Notes: generated by a model not told the origin, from the sequence alone. Shown: positions 1-10,774, counted from the stretch's first letter. The stretch: DNA of 64,000 nt from Lutjanus erythropterus (GCA_020091685.1 CM034595.1:38434618-38498617); one strand, 5' to 3'. Numbers and translations are program-made.

Positions 1-125
1 GACCACATTTGTAACCAGAGGTGGAAAAAGTTTTCACAGCTTTTACTGAAATTAAATTATAAATACAATAATGTAAAAAACAAAAAAAAAGCAAAAACTG
101 GATTACAAATGAAGGCTCTGCATTC
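1..125. mobile_element. Family B interspersed repeat, degenerate end
   Basis: The stretch reads as a decayed copy of the fish repeat that begins CAGTGGTGGAAGAAGT and continues with spaced ACTTTTACT, TGTAAAAA, TTACAA and CTGCATTCA words. Those words appear here in that order (GAGGTGGAAAAAG, CTTTTACT, AATGTAAAAAAC, ATTACAAATG, CTGCATTCA). A similar start recurs at 940-980. Class of element unknown; moderately sure it is repetitive. Confidence 0.45.
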
Positions 126-860
126 ATTGATACATATGTATAATTAGGTTATTAATATGTTATAGATAGCAATAAAGAATTATAAACAAGTTATACCAGT
201 TTTCATACATGAATGTGGGCTCACTAGTTGTCAGGAGTATTTAATCCTTATTATTAATGAGTTACTAATATTTGGTACCACTTCACAATAAGACTACACT
301 TATAGATGATTTATAAATGTGTATAATTAGGTTGTAAACACTTTATAAATAATTTATAAACTGTTACAGTGCATTAGATTAAAAAAGAGCTGTTGGTAGC
401 CGAATAGTGAGCCCACATTTCAGATCTCATCACTTTGTCTTCTCCATCAGCAGCATTTATGTCTGTCAGCTTCATTAAATATTAGTTTAAAAAGTTAGTA
501 GCATTTATCCACAGTTAGCAGATCTTAAAGGTTGAAAAGTTTAATTTGGAATCAAATTAACAAGAAGAATTATCAGATTCATACACTAAACTTTTGCAGC
601 ATTTTTTACCTTGACATTTTCAGCATGCAATGTTTTACAAGTTACAGTAAGGCTCTTTGCAAATTATAAACATCAGTAAGTCATCAGTAAGATTATTAAT
701 ATGCAGTAAATACTGTAGCCAAGTTGTAAGCCCACAACAGTGTATGGAAACTTTATAACATTTATAATTGTTTAGTAATGTCTATAAAGTGTTAATAACC
801 TAATTAAAAAGACTTCCCTGATAAATGATTTACACGTGGTTTCTAAACTGGTAGCCTGCT
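126..860. repeat. AT-rich interspersed repeat with internal inverted segments
   Basis: The sequence is built of TTATAAA/TTTATAA words and contains the phrase GGTACCACTTCACAATAAGAC near 276, typical of an abundant short fish DNA repeat. ATTAGGTTATTAATATGTTATA near 147 is matched in inverted form near 786-806, and GAATGTGGGCTCACTA near 212 is inverted near 403-421. No coding potential. Boundaries are uncertain. Confidence 0.4.
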
Positions 861-935
861 TATTTATAACAAGATGTTCCTAAACATTCAACTGTATTAC
901 ACCCATAATTAAAACTGTAATTAATACTGTTGTGA

Positions 936-1035
936 GAATATTTGTAACCAGTGGAGGGAGAAGGTTTTACAGCTTTTACTCAACAATGAAAAAACAATAC
1001 AGCATTATAGAAATAAAGCTTCTGTATTTCTGTTT
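936..1035. mobile_element. Family B repeat, second copy
   Basis: ATTTGTAACCAGTGGAGGGAG is followed by GTTTTACAGCTTTTACT, closely matching positions 7-47 in the same orientation. The similarity ends after about 45 bases, so this is more likely a second dispersed copy than a tandem duplication of the intervening 930 bp. Confidence 0.45.
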
Positions 1036-1279
1036 TCACAATTTCAACTTCTTTGGACGATCGTGATGTTTTGCATAAATAATCCAAACCGCAGTAATTA
1101 TAGATATCAAGCAGAAGAATAAAGAAATGAAATGGAAATTCACTTAACTACAGCTGTAGAGAAAACACAGTATGAGCCGACTGTTTGTTTTGTCTCTGTG
1201 ACGTCGACTGTGGTCATTAATGATTCAATCAATCAGTTAATTCACAGAAAATTCATCAGCAACTCCTATGATAACTGAG

Positions 1280-1480
1280 TCATCATTTTCAAGCAAAAAT
1301 GCCAAACTGGTTCCAGCTGCTGCTTTTCATATGTGTGAACGTATTTTTATATTTTATATTTCTGGACTGTTGGCATCACAAAAATCAAGACATTGAAGAC
1401 GCCTCTTTGAGCTGTGAGAAACTGTGATATTTGTTTGCCATTTTACAGACAAAATAATATAACTGGCTAATCAACTATGA
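1280..1480. mobile_element. Family A short DNA element, degenerate
   Basis: Order of recognisable words: GGTTCCAGCTGCTGCTTTT, TTTCTGGACTGTTGG, AAGACATTGAAGACG, TTTGAGCTGTGAGAAACTGTGA, then CCATTTTACAGACAAAATAAT. This is the internal arrangement of family A. The terminal inverted repeats are eroded, so ends are approximate. Confidence 0.5.
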
Positions 1481-1896
1481 TTGCAGCGCTGGTTGTTGCT
1501 AACAGCCACATTTAAACTACAACTGCTAACTGTGCAGGAGGTAGACACACACCTGGCTGATCAACAAGTGATTTATGGTTGAAGTTAGAGACAGAGGAAG
1601 CTTTGGGCAGCCGGTGGGACCACAAACACTTTGAGGTTCACATAAATTGTGCAGCTGGGTTCATTCAGCAGATCTGAGGCTCCTGCAGGAGCAACACGAG
1701 GGAAAGCGGCGTCTGCGCAGCTGATACAAACAATGTGAAGTGTTGATGAATGACAGCCTTAGACGTTCGTGACCAAAATGTGAGAATCTGCGGCCTGTTT
1801 TCCGCACCATCTCTGAAAACTTAGATAAAAGACCAAAACTTAGCTGACACCTGTCCTTCAAACATTGATAAGCAGCGACAAACGGCTGGATGGTTT
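1481..1896. other. Unannotated spacer
   Basis: Mixed-composition sequence with no repeat, splice-flanked ORF or regulatory cluster I recognise. A 66-codon minus-strand ORF at 1661-1861 has no recognisable domain and is most likely chance. Confidence 0.5.
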
Positions 1897-2235
1897 TAGA
1901 GCTGCAACGATTAGTCGAATAATAGGTTGGTTGTCAGTTATTAAATTAGTCACCAACTATTTTGACAATCAATTTGAGCCATTTTTTGAGAAAAAATTTC
2001 AAACTTTTCTGATTTTAGCTTCACCAGTATGATTATTTCCTGGTTTCTTTCCTCTTCATTGACAGTAAACTGAATATCTTTGGGTTGTGGACAAAACAAG
2101 ACATTTGAGGACGTCGCTTTGGGCTTTGTGAAACTCGATCAGCAGCTTTTACCATTTTCTGACATTTTATGGATCAAACAACTAATCGATTAATTGAGAC
2201 AATGATTGACAGATTAGTCAATGATGAAAATAATC
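1897..2235. mobile_element. Family A short DNA element, near full length
   Basis: It begins TAGAGCTGCAACGATTAGTC and ends with AACTAATCGATTAATTGAGA...GATTAGTCAATGATGAAAATAATC, the expected terminal and subterminal words. Inside are GTAAACTGAATATCTTTGGG, GGACAAAACAAGACATTTGA, GGACGTC and TTTTCTGACATTTTATGG. About 340 bp and non-coding, so any mobility would have required a transposase supplied elsewhere. The rightmost GTTGCAGC end is lost into a T-run. Confidence 0.65.
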
Positions 2236-3276
2236 TTTTTTTTAATCCTATTATGCTAAAATGTAAGTAAAAAGAGTGCATGTTAAGCAGCACTGACACA
2301 AACCACAGGCTTTAAAAAGACGACAGTGTTGAATTCACAGCTCTCAGACACATTATCAGCTTCATTAGAGTATTTATACTTTGTTGGTAGAGAGGAATTC
2401 AGAAGGGTGGGACTGCTGCCAGTACAGCTCAGAGTAGAGCAACAGAAGCTGCATCATATGTACAATATTGTTCATAAGTACGCTCATCAACACTTGTGTT
2501 CTCATATTCAGCATAACTATAAGACCAGGGTCAGTGTGCGTTCATGTAAAGTGCCTTGAGTGAATACTGAGTGAACAGCCTTCAGCTACACGGCACGTTT
2601 TTAAATACAATGAGGGCCTTTTAGAAGTACTATTGAGTCCTTTATGGTGCAGGATAACAGATTTATTATGAATCCTCCGACGAGTTATTCTTTATGTCTT
2701 ACATTGTAGCAATGTGTCTTTGCATTTCAGGATCATGTTGTTAAGTTTTTATGTTGAAACGCTGATGTTGGAAGTGTTTTCACTCCAGCATGTCATCCTT
2801 TTGTTGTTTGTTTGTTTCCGTGTCTGGCAATCCATAAATAAAATTGAAAACGAAGAGCTGTTATATTTAGTTGCATTAAATTGGCAGGCGTTCCTGTTAT
2901 TTTGGACAGCCTCCATGAGCGAGCTCTCAGAGGCCAAATCTCTTATTAATGACCATAAACATAACAGGTGTATTCATGGTCATATAATATGCAAACAGGT
3001 TTTTAAATTTTATTCTTATCATATGAAATAATAAAATAAACATTCTGTGTGTCTTGATTAAAAGTGAACATTTTGTATTTTTCACTGAGACATCACCGAT
3101 GAAAACAAACCTTTCAAAAAGATTAATAACGCAGATTATTTCTCCTGTTCCTTTTACTAAAACACCTGTCAGTCAAATCTCAGTCTCACACTTTGAATTT
3201 TGCTTTCAGATTGTTGTTTTGTTTACGTTTGGATCTCAGATTGTGTCTTAAAATCAGCGCCAGGATGTTTTTACAG

Positions 3277-3282
<6 letters not shown>
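2236..3282. other. Spacer without recognised features
   Basis: AT-rich sequence with short chance ORFs on both strands, including a 105-codon + strand frame at 2714-3031 with no domain signature and no splice context. I see no repeat family that I can name. Confidence 0.5.

Positions 3283-3351
<69 letters not shown>
3283..3351. repeat. (CA)34 microsatellite
   Basis: Uninterrupted CA dinucleotides following a GCGCG lead-in. It generates poly-Cys/Val and poly-Thr/His shadow ORFs that should not be annotated as genes. Alternating purine-pyrimidine sequence of this length can adopt Z-DNA and is usually length-polymorphic. Confidence 0.98.
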
Positions 3352-3353
<2 letters not shown>

Positions 3354-4079
3354 TCTAAACTGGGCAGAACAACCTCAGTGAACCAGTTCAGCTGCTGACC
3401 AGCATGTAAAACACCTCCATGAATGAGAACCAGGGCCAAAAAAAAAAAAGACTGTGGCAACGGTGCAGAGACCAAAAGCAGCAAATGTTTCAGATCTAGG
3501 AACATACACAGCTTTTTCCCCCTGTGTTTTGTTTGTTTGTGTATTTGTTTGTTTGTTGTGTGTGTTGCTCTTTTCTCCTGTATGCAGACCAGTTCAGACA
3601 CACCATATGAAAAGCAGCAGCTCTCCTCAGGTTTGTCTTTGGAACTGATGTTAACTTGCATTATTATTTTTTGACTGATGATACGTCAGATTTGATTTAA
3701 GGTTTAAGTCATTTTACTGTAAAAGTGTTTCATACATGTGATGAGAAATTGCAGTTTATTTCATTCAAATCAGTACAAATTTCCAGTGAGGTCTGGTTCT
3801 CACTCATATCATTGTGCACTGTCACTGTCAATATAAATTCTGCACGCTGTATAAACTGTATATAGACATAGATACATGTACTGCCCACTTATACTCATTC
3901 AGTATCTATTTATTTCACACTATTTGGAAACTTTAGAACCAGTGAACACTTGACTTGCATATAGTTATTATTTATGTTCTCAGTTACTGGTGTTTCATCA
4001 GTACAGTATGTTTATGTTCATATTTACATCTATTTTTTGATTTTTTTTTCACAACCGGGTGATTTTTATTTTATTTTTT
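3352..4079. other. Spacer with short simple repeats
   Basis: Contains A-runs near 3438 and (TTTG)-type runs near 3530-3560. The rest is AT-rich without recognised gene or repeat. ORFs here are by-products of the neighbouring CA tract. Confidence 0.5.
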
Positions 4080-4545
4080 TTTGACAGAACACCTAATATC
4101 AATATTGCAACAATATAGGTTTGACTATAGTGCTTTTATAAAACAACGAGATTTAACACTAAGATTTTATAATCATCAGAAATGTGGATGTAATGACTAA
4201 GCGGGTGAAGGCAAATAATAGAACAGCTAGAACGTTAAGTGGTTCTCAAACCGAGGGTCGGGCCCCGCTGGGGGGGCACAGAGCTGCTGCAGGAGGAGTT
4301 TTGTTTTGTATTTTTAATCAGTTTCTTTGCTAATTATTCTTAATGACTGACAAAAATCAGGGGGAGGGGCATGAAGGTTTTTTTTGGGCTCCTGATGGGA
4401 GACACGCCAGGAAAAGTTTGGGAGCTACTGCTTCATTGTGATGCAGCCTTCATGCCAAATGACGATATAAGGATATCCAGATGATATCCAGTCTCGTATC
4501 ATGATATTGATATAGTATCGATATATTGTGCAGCCCTGCTCATAA
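4080..4545. mobile_element. Short DNA element (ATATCGATA-type), split by a second repeat
   Basis: The left part (4080-4232) has ATATCAATATTGCAACAATATAGG and GGATGTAATGACTAAGCGGGT followed by AACAGCTAGAAC. The right part (about 4432-4545) has ATGCAGCCTTCATG, TATCCAGATGATATCCAG and finishes TATAGTATCGATATATTGTGCAGCCCT. These are the left and right portions of one fish repeat whose end is a GGGCTGCACAATAT-type inverted repeat. The material at 4233-4431 does not belong to it. Confidence 0.55.
4233..4432. mobile_element. Nested GTGGTTCTCAAA-type short element
   Basis: Starts AAGTGGTTCTCAAACCGAGGG and ends GAAAAGTTTGGGAGCTACTGC, which are roughly inverted with respect to each other (GTGGTTCTCAAA versus TTTGGGAGCTACTG). 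Internal G-rich runs (GGGGGGGCAC, GGGGGAGGGGC) are usual for this abundant fish repeat. It sits inside the element at 4080-4545. Confidence 0.6.
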
Positions 4546-4984
4546 TTCAGCCGTCCAGCTCATAACATCACACACACCATCTGATGAAAATACAGCGAGA
4601 ACCCTGAGACGAGACTCCACACCTCCTCCATCCTGAAGGTTTGAACCCTGAACCTTCTGCTCACTCTGATCCACAACTGACGACGTGTTGCTCCGTCTGT
4701 TCACCACTGCTACCACTCTGTAAGAGTGAGACTGTTTTTTGTTTGTTTGTTTGTTTTATTGTGGTGCATCTTTTCTCGTCTTTTAAAGCAATAATGCATT
4801 TCAACATCGGCTGGATGTTTTCCTTAAATTTGGGGGATTTAATTTGTGACTACTTAATAAAACAACATCTTTTTCTGCAAGGATTTATGATGATCTTTGA
4901 GATTTTTGGGACACTGACAAGACTCAGAACAACTCTGAACAGGAGTCACATCATAACATCACATCTGGTTCCATTTTATAGTGA
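4546..4984. other. Spacer
   Basis: Contains a (GTTT)n stretch near 4738-4757 and the first part of a 157-codon ORF (4641-5114) that has no recognisable domain, low-complexity composition and no splice signals in the right places; I treat it as chance. Confidence 0.5.
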
Positions 4985-5495
4985 ATATGTTTCTGCATTA
5001 GATCTGAGCTATTCAAGTTACAATTTTATTCATACAAACAAACATGTCAGTGTACGTTTTTACTCCTACAGTGTAAAACAAATGCTCAAATTAACTGATT
5101 TTAATAAGCAGTGAAAACTTCAAATGTGTGTAGAAGTTCCACCGACTTAAAATGTTGTATGTTGTGAATGGCAGCAGAATTTCATTGCTTTTCTTCATAA
5201 TTTCCAATTAATATCAACTTTACTGAACATGAAATATGCTTAAAATACTCATGGTTCAGTTCTGTTAATAAACTGCAATGACAGGGCTGAATAGAGATTC
5301 TGAGTTTTGTTTACTGAAAATATTTGAGTTGGCTTAATCAGTTATTTTAATTTAGTACATGTAACATTAAGTCCAAATGTTTCAGCTCTGATGACGTCCA
5401 ACTTTTGAGTTTATGAATTCAAAAAAGTTGTGGCACCCGAATGCCAAATTTAATTTGAGCAGTGTTAACTTATTTGGGTTTACAGTGTACATATT
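4985..5495. repeat. Possible interspersed repeat (TTGAGTT/ACTTAAAA-rich, ending TTTACAGTGTA)
   Basis: Words such as CCGACTTAAAATGTTG, TTTGAGTTGGCTTAATC, CAACTTTTGAGTT and the terminal GGGTTTACAGTGTA resemble an old fish DNA repeat that ends in ACACTGTAAA. A similar start (ACACTGTAAAAAATG) occurs at 24307. Identification is weak. Confidence 0.3.
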
Positions 5496-6259
5496 AATTT
5501 TGTTTTATGCCATTTCTGATGATTGTGATGTATAATGCTCTGTTGATTTCTGTGAACTGTAATGTATAATTTATCTGTTTTTTATGTATGTTTTTAAATG
5601 TATGTGTGTTCTTAAATAGGAACCCCATCAAGACGAGTTTTGCTTTAGGGCACAGCTAGTGGGGGATCCTGACAAATCATCAAATTTTTCACAGTGACGA
5701 GCTTCACATGAACCAAACGGCTCCGTACAACAATGACAATGTGGAGACGAGACACAAAAAATATCAAGGAAATCAACAAAATAACGTTTATCTAACAGGA
5801 TGAGGCAAGACCTTAATCAAATTAAATTGATTAAAGACCTCTGAGGCACATCATCATCCACCAAACAAAGAAACGCTGCACTTCACACACCCACATCCTC
5901 AAAATGTGTCATTCAGTACTTCTATTTTGAAATATGTTGACTTATATCTGCTGTTTCATATTTTAGGTCTCATAGACTAACACACTTTTTTATTTTTGGA
6001 CTTCTTAAAATGTTGCTACCTGTTGTGCAGCTGTGCAGGTGAACTGCTTCTGCTGCCTCACCGTCTCAGTCCCAGTAAAACATCCCAGTATCCCCAGTAT
6101 GCACCAGAGTCCCAGTGTCAGAGACGTGCTCTGCAACTCAAAGCTCCAGATCTTTTGTCCCTCAAAATCTGCCCATATTGTTGGAGCTCCGTGGGGGCCA
6201 AACAGCCTCCTTGTGCCAAACCAGACAGACTAACCCCCCCCAAACCAACCCCTCTACAA

Positions 6260-6260
<1 letters not shown>
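5496..6260. other. Spacer
   Basis: No gene recognised. Around 5616-5640 the phrase AGGAACCCCATCAAGACGAG resembles the 3' tails of some fish LINEs, but no coding part precedes it. The 116-codon frame at 5996-6346 runs into the CA tract and is a shadow. Confidence 0.45.

Positions 6261-6290
<30 letters not shown>
6261..6290. repeat. (CA)15 microsatellite
   Basis: Uninterrupted CA repeats after a C-rich leader (CCCCCCCAAACC). Confidence 0.95.
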
Positions 6291-6292
<2 letters not shown>

Positions 6293-6799
6293 ACTGTTCT
6301 CCTAAATAGTTCATTAAGCAGGGAGCAGTGGTGTGGTGGTAAATAAAAAGCGAGGGTGAGAGGAGACAAAAGAAAACATGTAGAAATGACAGAAAACATT
6401 GAATTTTTCTTTAATAATAAAGATTAAATCTCACATTTGACTTCATGTTGAACCTGTTTGCTTAAATCCTGCACATGTGGCTCATAAATATTTTTGTCAG
6501 GGGTCAAAACTTTTATTTCTCCCCTGAGAATAAGTGTTTTTTTCCTTCCAAAAAAAGGAAGTTTTAAGTCTTTGTTTGTTTGTTTGTTTGTTTGTTTTAG
6601 CTTTGTAATTGTCTTTGAAGCTAAAAAAAACAAAAAAAACTGCTGCTTCCTTTACCAGCTGCTGCCATTTTGCATTTCCACTCTGCTCGCACACATTGCA
6701 TCAGAGAGGAGCTACAGGCTTTGACAGGCAGCTGCACATCTCCACACTCACCTCTTTAAGTTGGATTCTCCTCCAGCATCCTTTGCATCTCTCACCCCG

Positions 6800-6801
<2 letters not shown>
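6291..6801. other. Spacer with (TTTG)n
   Basis: Holds a (TTTG)6 tract at about 6571-6597. From about 6650 onward the GC content rises toward the CAG tract. No reading frame here has a recognisable domain. Confidence 0.5.

Positions 6802-6831
<30 letters not shown>
6802..6831. repeat. (CAG)10 trinucleotide repeat
   Basis: Pure CAG repeat. Frames through it give poly-Ser, poly-Ala or poly-Gln ORFs of 60-80 codons on both strands, none with a domain. It could in principle lie in an unrecognised exon, but I see no flanking coding signature. Confidence 0.95.
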
Positions 6832-6832
<1 letters not shown>

Positions 6833-7080
6833 GGCTTCACTGCGGCGCTGAGCAGCACAAATAAAAAAGGCTTTTGTCGATGGCACAAGATAAACGCGGC
6901 CTGTAAAAAAGAAAAAAAAGACTTTTCTCTAAATGTGACATAAAGCTCCAGCAGGATTCCTGTCGGATGAGCGGCTGGAAATAAGAGAAAGGTCCGCTTT
7001 TGTTTTTACAAATGAAGGGAGAAAAAAATGCATCCTGTAAAGCATGCAGTAACAAAAAACATGGCGGATTGAAAAATCTC

Positions 7081-7160
7081 CCACGCCAGAGTCATTACGC
7101 CTGCAATTAGAAACTCATTTGCATAAATGCTAATGAGTCAGAAATTCATGTCGGCGCTGG
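7081..7160. promoter_or_regulatory. Candidate conserved non-coding element with POU octamer
   Basis: A compact block with CATTACGCCTGCAATTAG, a perfect octamer ATTTGCAT at 7117-7124 and CTAATGAGTCA with TAAT homeodomain cores and an AP-1-like TGAGTCA. The base composition and motif density resemble developmental enhancers deeply conserved among vertebrates. This is inference from appearance; conservation was not tested. Confidence 0.35.
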
Positions 7161-7493
7161 AGGGAAACGAGGGGATTTTTTTCTCCTTTTTTTTTGCACG
7201 TGGACTTTGAAGAGCAGAGAAGGATTTTCACACGGATGTTGGAGGCCTGAGGAGGCTTTTATTTTCCTAAATGTTTAAAAAAAAATTAGGTTGAATCTGC
7301 CTGCAGACAGATATTATATTATATAATATGAACTTTAAATGAACGGTTTGCAGGCTGTGTGATTTTATATTATTTGTGTTTGACATTTTTACACCAACAC
7401 ACACTGATCCTGTTCAGATGGAGCTTCAGTTCATGTCCACCACCTGAAGTCATGATGATCAATTCATGTTTCCTGAGATAAATTCACTTATGT
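7161..7493. other. Spacer
   Basis: AT-rich, with a small perfect palindrome TATTATATAATA near 7316. Nothing else recognised. Confidence 0.5.
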
Positions 7494-7645
7494 AGATTCA
7501 AGATGCAAGATCCAGTACTTTATTGCCATAGCAACGTGTTTGATTGGAATTTGTCTTGAGAAGCAGGAAAAAGACAGAAGTCCTCACTCACATTCACTCA
7601 TACAGCTAAAAAACAGATGACAGATTATCCAAACCATTCATTAAT
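7494..7645. mobile_element. Interspersed repeat end (TTCAAGA...ACTTTATTGCCAT type)
   Basis: AGATTCAAGATGCAAGATCC, TACTTTATTGCCATAGCAAC and GGAATTTGTCTTGAGAAGC follow the order of a very common fish repeat end that reads like AGATTCAAGAGTTTTATTGTCAT...GGAATTTGTCTTG. A related end is at 30887. Element class not established. Confidence 0.5.
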
Positions 7646-9221
7646 CATAAAAGCATGAACATAAAACAATGCACTTCTGAAGAAATATCCTAAAATTCAC
7701 AGGAATACTGTGCAGCCCTCCACCTGTTCTCATCCAACTACTTTCATATTTCTCATCTGTATGTACAGTTTACAGCTGGAAATTTGGAGAAAATTTGCAA
7801 AACTTTTAATTTGCAAGAACATTGTTTTTCCAGGTTTAATAAAATCAAAAGTATAAAGTTATTTGGATTTCAAGAAACATTTGTGATGTGCTGCATTTTC
7901 TAGATAGACTTACTGTATTAAATAAGGTGAACCCTCCTGTTTTAACTCACATCTAAATGACAGTGCAGTTTGCTGGACTGCTTCAAGTCCATACATTATA
8001 TAATATTGATAGTTTTTTTTTATTTATGTAATTATTAATTTATTTGTCAGGGGAAATATGAGACAGATTGTAGCAGGTTACAGTAACAAGATACAGATGT
8101 GCTGCGTGTTCTAGCCAAGGCTAATTTTCAACCTCTCTTCAGGCTTTTCTACTTAAAAAGGGTCGTCACAGAAAAAAACAGGAATTCATTGGTAAAATTA
8201 ATCAAATAATAAATAGTGAAGTGCATAAACAGAGATGAATAATCACTGATCACAGGTTGGGTTTTGTTCCACCATCAAAAATGTAACAAATCTGTCTGTT
8301 ATGTGTGTTAATAAAGGTTTGTTTTATGGTGGTTTATGGTGCTGATTATTTATTTATTCATTTTTATTTAAGCCACCATTTAAAGAAGGTTATAAGCTGC
8401 TATTCATTTCTCTGTTAAAGGTTAATAAACAATGATTTGTATCTTTTGTATATGCTCAGATATTTTATATATAACTATCTTTTATAAATGAAGGCCAATA
8501 AGAGAAAATATTGTTCTGGTCATTGAGTGGTGAGATTTTAGTCCATTTTGCCTCCATAACAGGTCCTCCTTCAGACTAGGTGAAAGAAAGTGTCCAATAT
8601 ACACATTTATTCATTTATTTTACCACAGTTTGTCTATTTGAGTCTGTAGATTTATCCTAGATTCACCAAATGTTAGCATCAGATAAAATTCAGAAAACTT
8701 CTAATAAAAAAAAATAATAGTCTCAGTTTTAGTGTCTTGCCTTAATAGGGTTGCCAGGTTGTGACACTTCCCTTTCTATTTATGCAGTAATAAATGTTGG
8801 CATATACATGTAAATAACATGTCTATTAATAGATGGTGGACAAGTTGAGAAGACGAATTGTCCAGAAGAGGATTTTGCTGATAAATAAAATAAATAAAAA
8901 GACAAATGTCCTGCTGGAGAGTAAAAACCAGCCAGGTTTCAACTTGTTCTTAACTTATATCAAAAGGACTATTTATTTATTTATTGATATTAATAAAGTC
9001 ACGAGTTATAAAGCACAAACCCCAGGACGATGATTCTGATGATTTCATTATTTTATTTTATTTTTAACACTCTTGTTTTATGTCCTCGTCGTGTTGATGT
9101 GATCTATGACTTGTACTGAAATGACAGAAACGTTTTGAAACTTGTTGATTCTTGTTAATCTGCTGCTGCTGTCACATTTACATCATGGCTTTTACGCAAA
9201 AGGGAGGTCAGTGACCTGTTC
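7646..9221. other. Low-feature AT-rich spacer
   Basis: Long AT-rich region. Around 8045-8140 phrases such as GTTCTAGCCAAGGCTAATTTTCAACC suggest an old repeat fragment that I cannot name. Reading frames (for example 8833-9033) are lysine/isoleucine-rich chance ORFs. Confidence 0.45.
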
Positions 9222-9252
9222 TCCTCCTCCTCCTCCTCCTCCTCCTCCTCCA
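9222..9252. repeat. (TCC)10 trinucleotide repeat
   Basis: Pure TCC repeat. It yields a poly-Pro stretch in the chance ORF at 9142-9387. Confidence 0.95.
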
Positions 9253-9330
9253 GCAGCGGTCCTGCAGGTTGCTGCAGGTTTAAGGTTCGTCCTCCGCTTC
9301 TGCTTCGTTGTTTCTGAGATTTCTGCCTCT

Positions 9331-9356
9331 GATGATGATGATGATGATGATGATGA
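9331..9356. repeat. (GAT)8 trinucleotide repeat
   Basis: Pure GAT repeat about 80 bp after the TCC tract. It gives poly-Asp in the same chance ORF. Confidence 0.95.
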
Positions 9357-9379
9357 GACGCTGCTTAATGTGAAACTAA

Positions 9380-9480
9380 TTGCTTAATGCTTTTGCGGAC
9401 ATGCGCAGTGGAGCTGCTGAGCAGATTTAGATAAGAGGCCTCGCGCACCACGCAGGAGGAAAAACTGGGGGGGGGGCGTG
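9380..9480. promoter_or_regulatory. CpG-bearing motif block, NRF1-like half site
   Basis: Contains GGACATGCGCAGTGG (NRF1-like half site TGCGCA at 9402-9407), TAGATAAGAGGCC (GATA-type core) and CCTCGCGCACC followed by a G9 run at about 9468-9476. CpG density is locally higher than in the neighbouring DNA. No initiator, TATA or exon was recognised, so a promoter role is speculative. Confidence 0.22.
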
Positions 9481-9556
9481 CCAGTGTGGAGGTATGACTG
9501 GTGTGTGTGTGTGTATGTGAATGTGTGAATGAGAGAAAATTATAATATATTTAATT

Positions 9557-9741
9557 TATTCTTTCTTTTTTTCGTTTCTTCTTTCTTTCTTTTTCTTTTC
9601 TCCCTTTTTTCTTCCTCTTTCTTTTCTTCTGTTCTTTCTTCTTCTGTCCTGTACCTTTTTCCTTTCTCCTTATTCCTTTTTCTTTCTTTTTTCCTTGTTT
9701 CTTCTTCTTTCTTTCTTTTTCTTCCTCTTTCTCTCTTTCTC
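9557..9741. repeat. Polypyrimidine tract (CTTT/CTTC-rich, about 185 bp)
   Basis: Almost exclusively C and T on the + strand, with degenerate CTTT, CTTC and TTCC units and only a few interruptions. Such strand asymmetry can form triplex DNA. The 75-codon Phe/Ser/Leu ORF across it is an artefact of composition. Confidence 0.9.
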
Positions 9742-10062
9742 GAGTTTACAAGGTAGACATTTTTTTCTACCTGCGCGTGAATCTTTATGACAACAGACTG
9801 AAACTGTCAGATTATATTTTTTTTATAATTAATTAGATTTTCTAAAACAGTTCTTTTAAGTCCCGCTCTAACGTGAGATCAACGCAGATTATTATCCATC
9901 ATTGAACTTTAGAAAAAAAACAAACACACACATTGTAACTCAACTTGTAATGCGGGTTTCAAAGGTCCAATATTGACCTGATTGTGTGGAGATAATAATA
10001 TAGTAATTAATAATGATAAAGTGATTATCAGTGGATAAAGTGAAGCTGCAGCAGGACGGAGG

Positions 10063-10064
<2 letters not shown>
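9742..10064. other. Spacer
   Basis: AT-rich, no feature recognised between the polypyrimidine tract and the GA repeat. Confidence 0.5.

Positions 10065-10111
<47 letters not shown>
10065..10111. repeat. (GA)23 microsatellite
   Basis: Uninterrupted GA dinucleotides after GGCGGA; (GA)n arrays of this kind are GAGA-factor-like and length-variable. Confidence 0.96.
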
Positions 10112-10114
<3 letters not shown>

Positions 10115-10739
10115 AGCCAACAGGTCGTTCGGTTCTCTGCTGATTTAAATAAAAGTCATGCTGCCTGAAAAATAAATCAAATGTCCTTATTATCGTCTTA
10201 AATCTTCTTTTGCACACAGGACTTGAGAGATTTGACCTGTTTCTGTAAACGACTCACTGAATCTTAGCGCGTTTTTGCGCTTTATTTTGGCAGATTTAGA
10301 TTTTAGAAAATACAAAAACGAAAACAAGTGAGGCTCTCTCATTTTATTCTTGATTAAGGGATTAAGAAAAGTTTCCATAACTCGTCTCATATGATACTGT
10401 TACTGTACGGTTAAGTTAAGAGTTTCAAACATCTGAACTTGTTCTCCTGAGCCACACTGAGGCTTTAAAACAGCGATTTAATGGACGTTAGAATTATACT
10501 GTATCACCAGTTATGTGCAGAGATTAATGGACAGATTTCTAACATTAAAATATATAACTGAAGAAGAGTTTGTCTCACAGTTAAAGGACCTGTTAACATT
10601 TCTTTTATGGCAGCGGGTTTCAGGTCCAAAAACATCTTTTCTGAGAAATGGGATGAGATGTGGGATTAATGTGAAGGATCGTGATGAACAGTTTGGAGCT
10701 GAGGCCTGTTTTCAGTTTTCACTTTGATTTTGTCTGAAC
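10112..10739. other. Spacer
   Basis: No recognised repeat or gene. Two short frames (10190-10390 minus, 10515-10727 plus) lack domains and splice context. Confidence 0.5.
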
Positions 10740-10758
10740 TTTTTTTTTTTTTTTTTTT
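10740..10758. repeat. Poly-T run (19 bp)
   Basis: Nineteen consecutive T. Other long T runs lie at about 14025-14044 and 14651-14672 and are listed separately. Confidence 0.95.
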
Positions 10759-10774
10759 GGCTCCGAAACAAATT

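Noticed and set aside
3254..3661. 135-codon minus-strand ORF rich in Cys/Val
   Set aside because: It reads through the (CA)34 microsatellite; the poly-Cys/Val core is compositional and the flanks have no domain.
4641..5114. 157-codon + strand ORF, the longest in the window
   Set aside because: No recognisable domain, irregular composition, overlap with a (GTTT)n tract and a possible repeat, no splice or promoter context.
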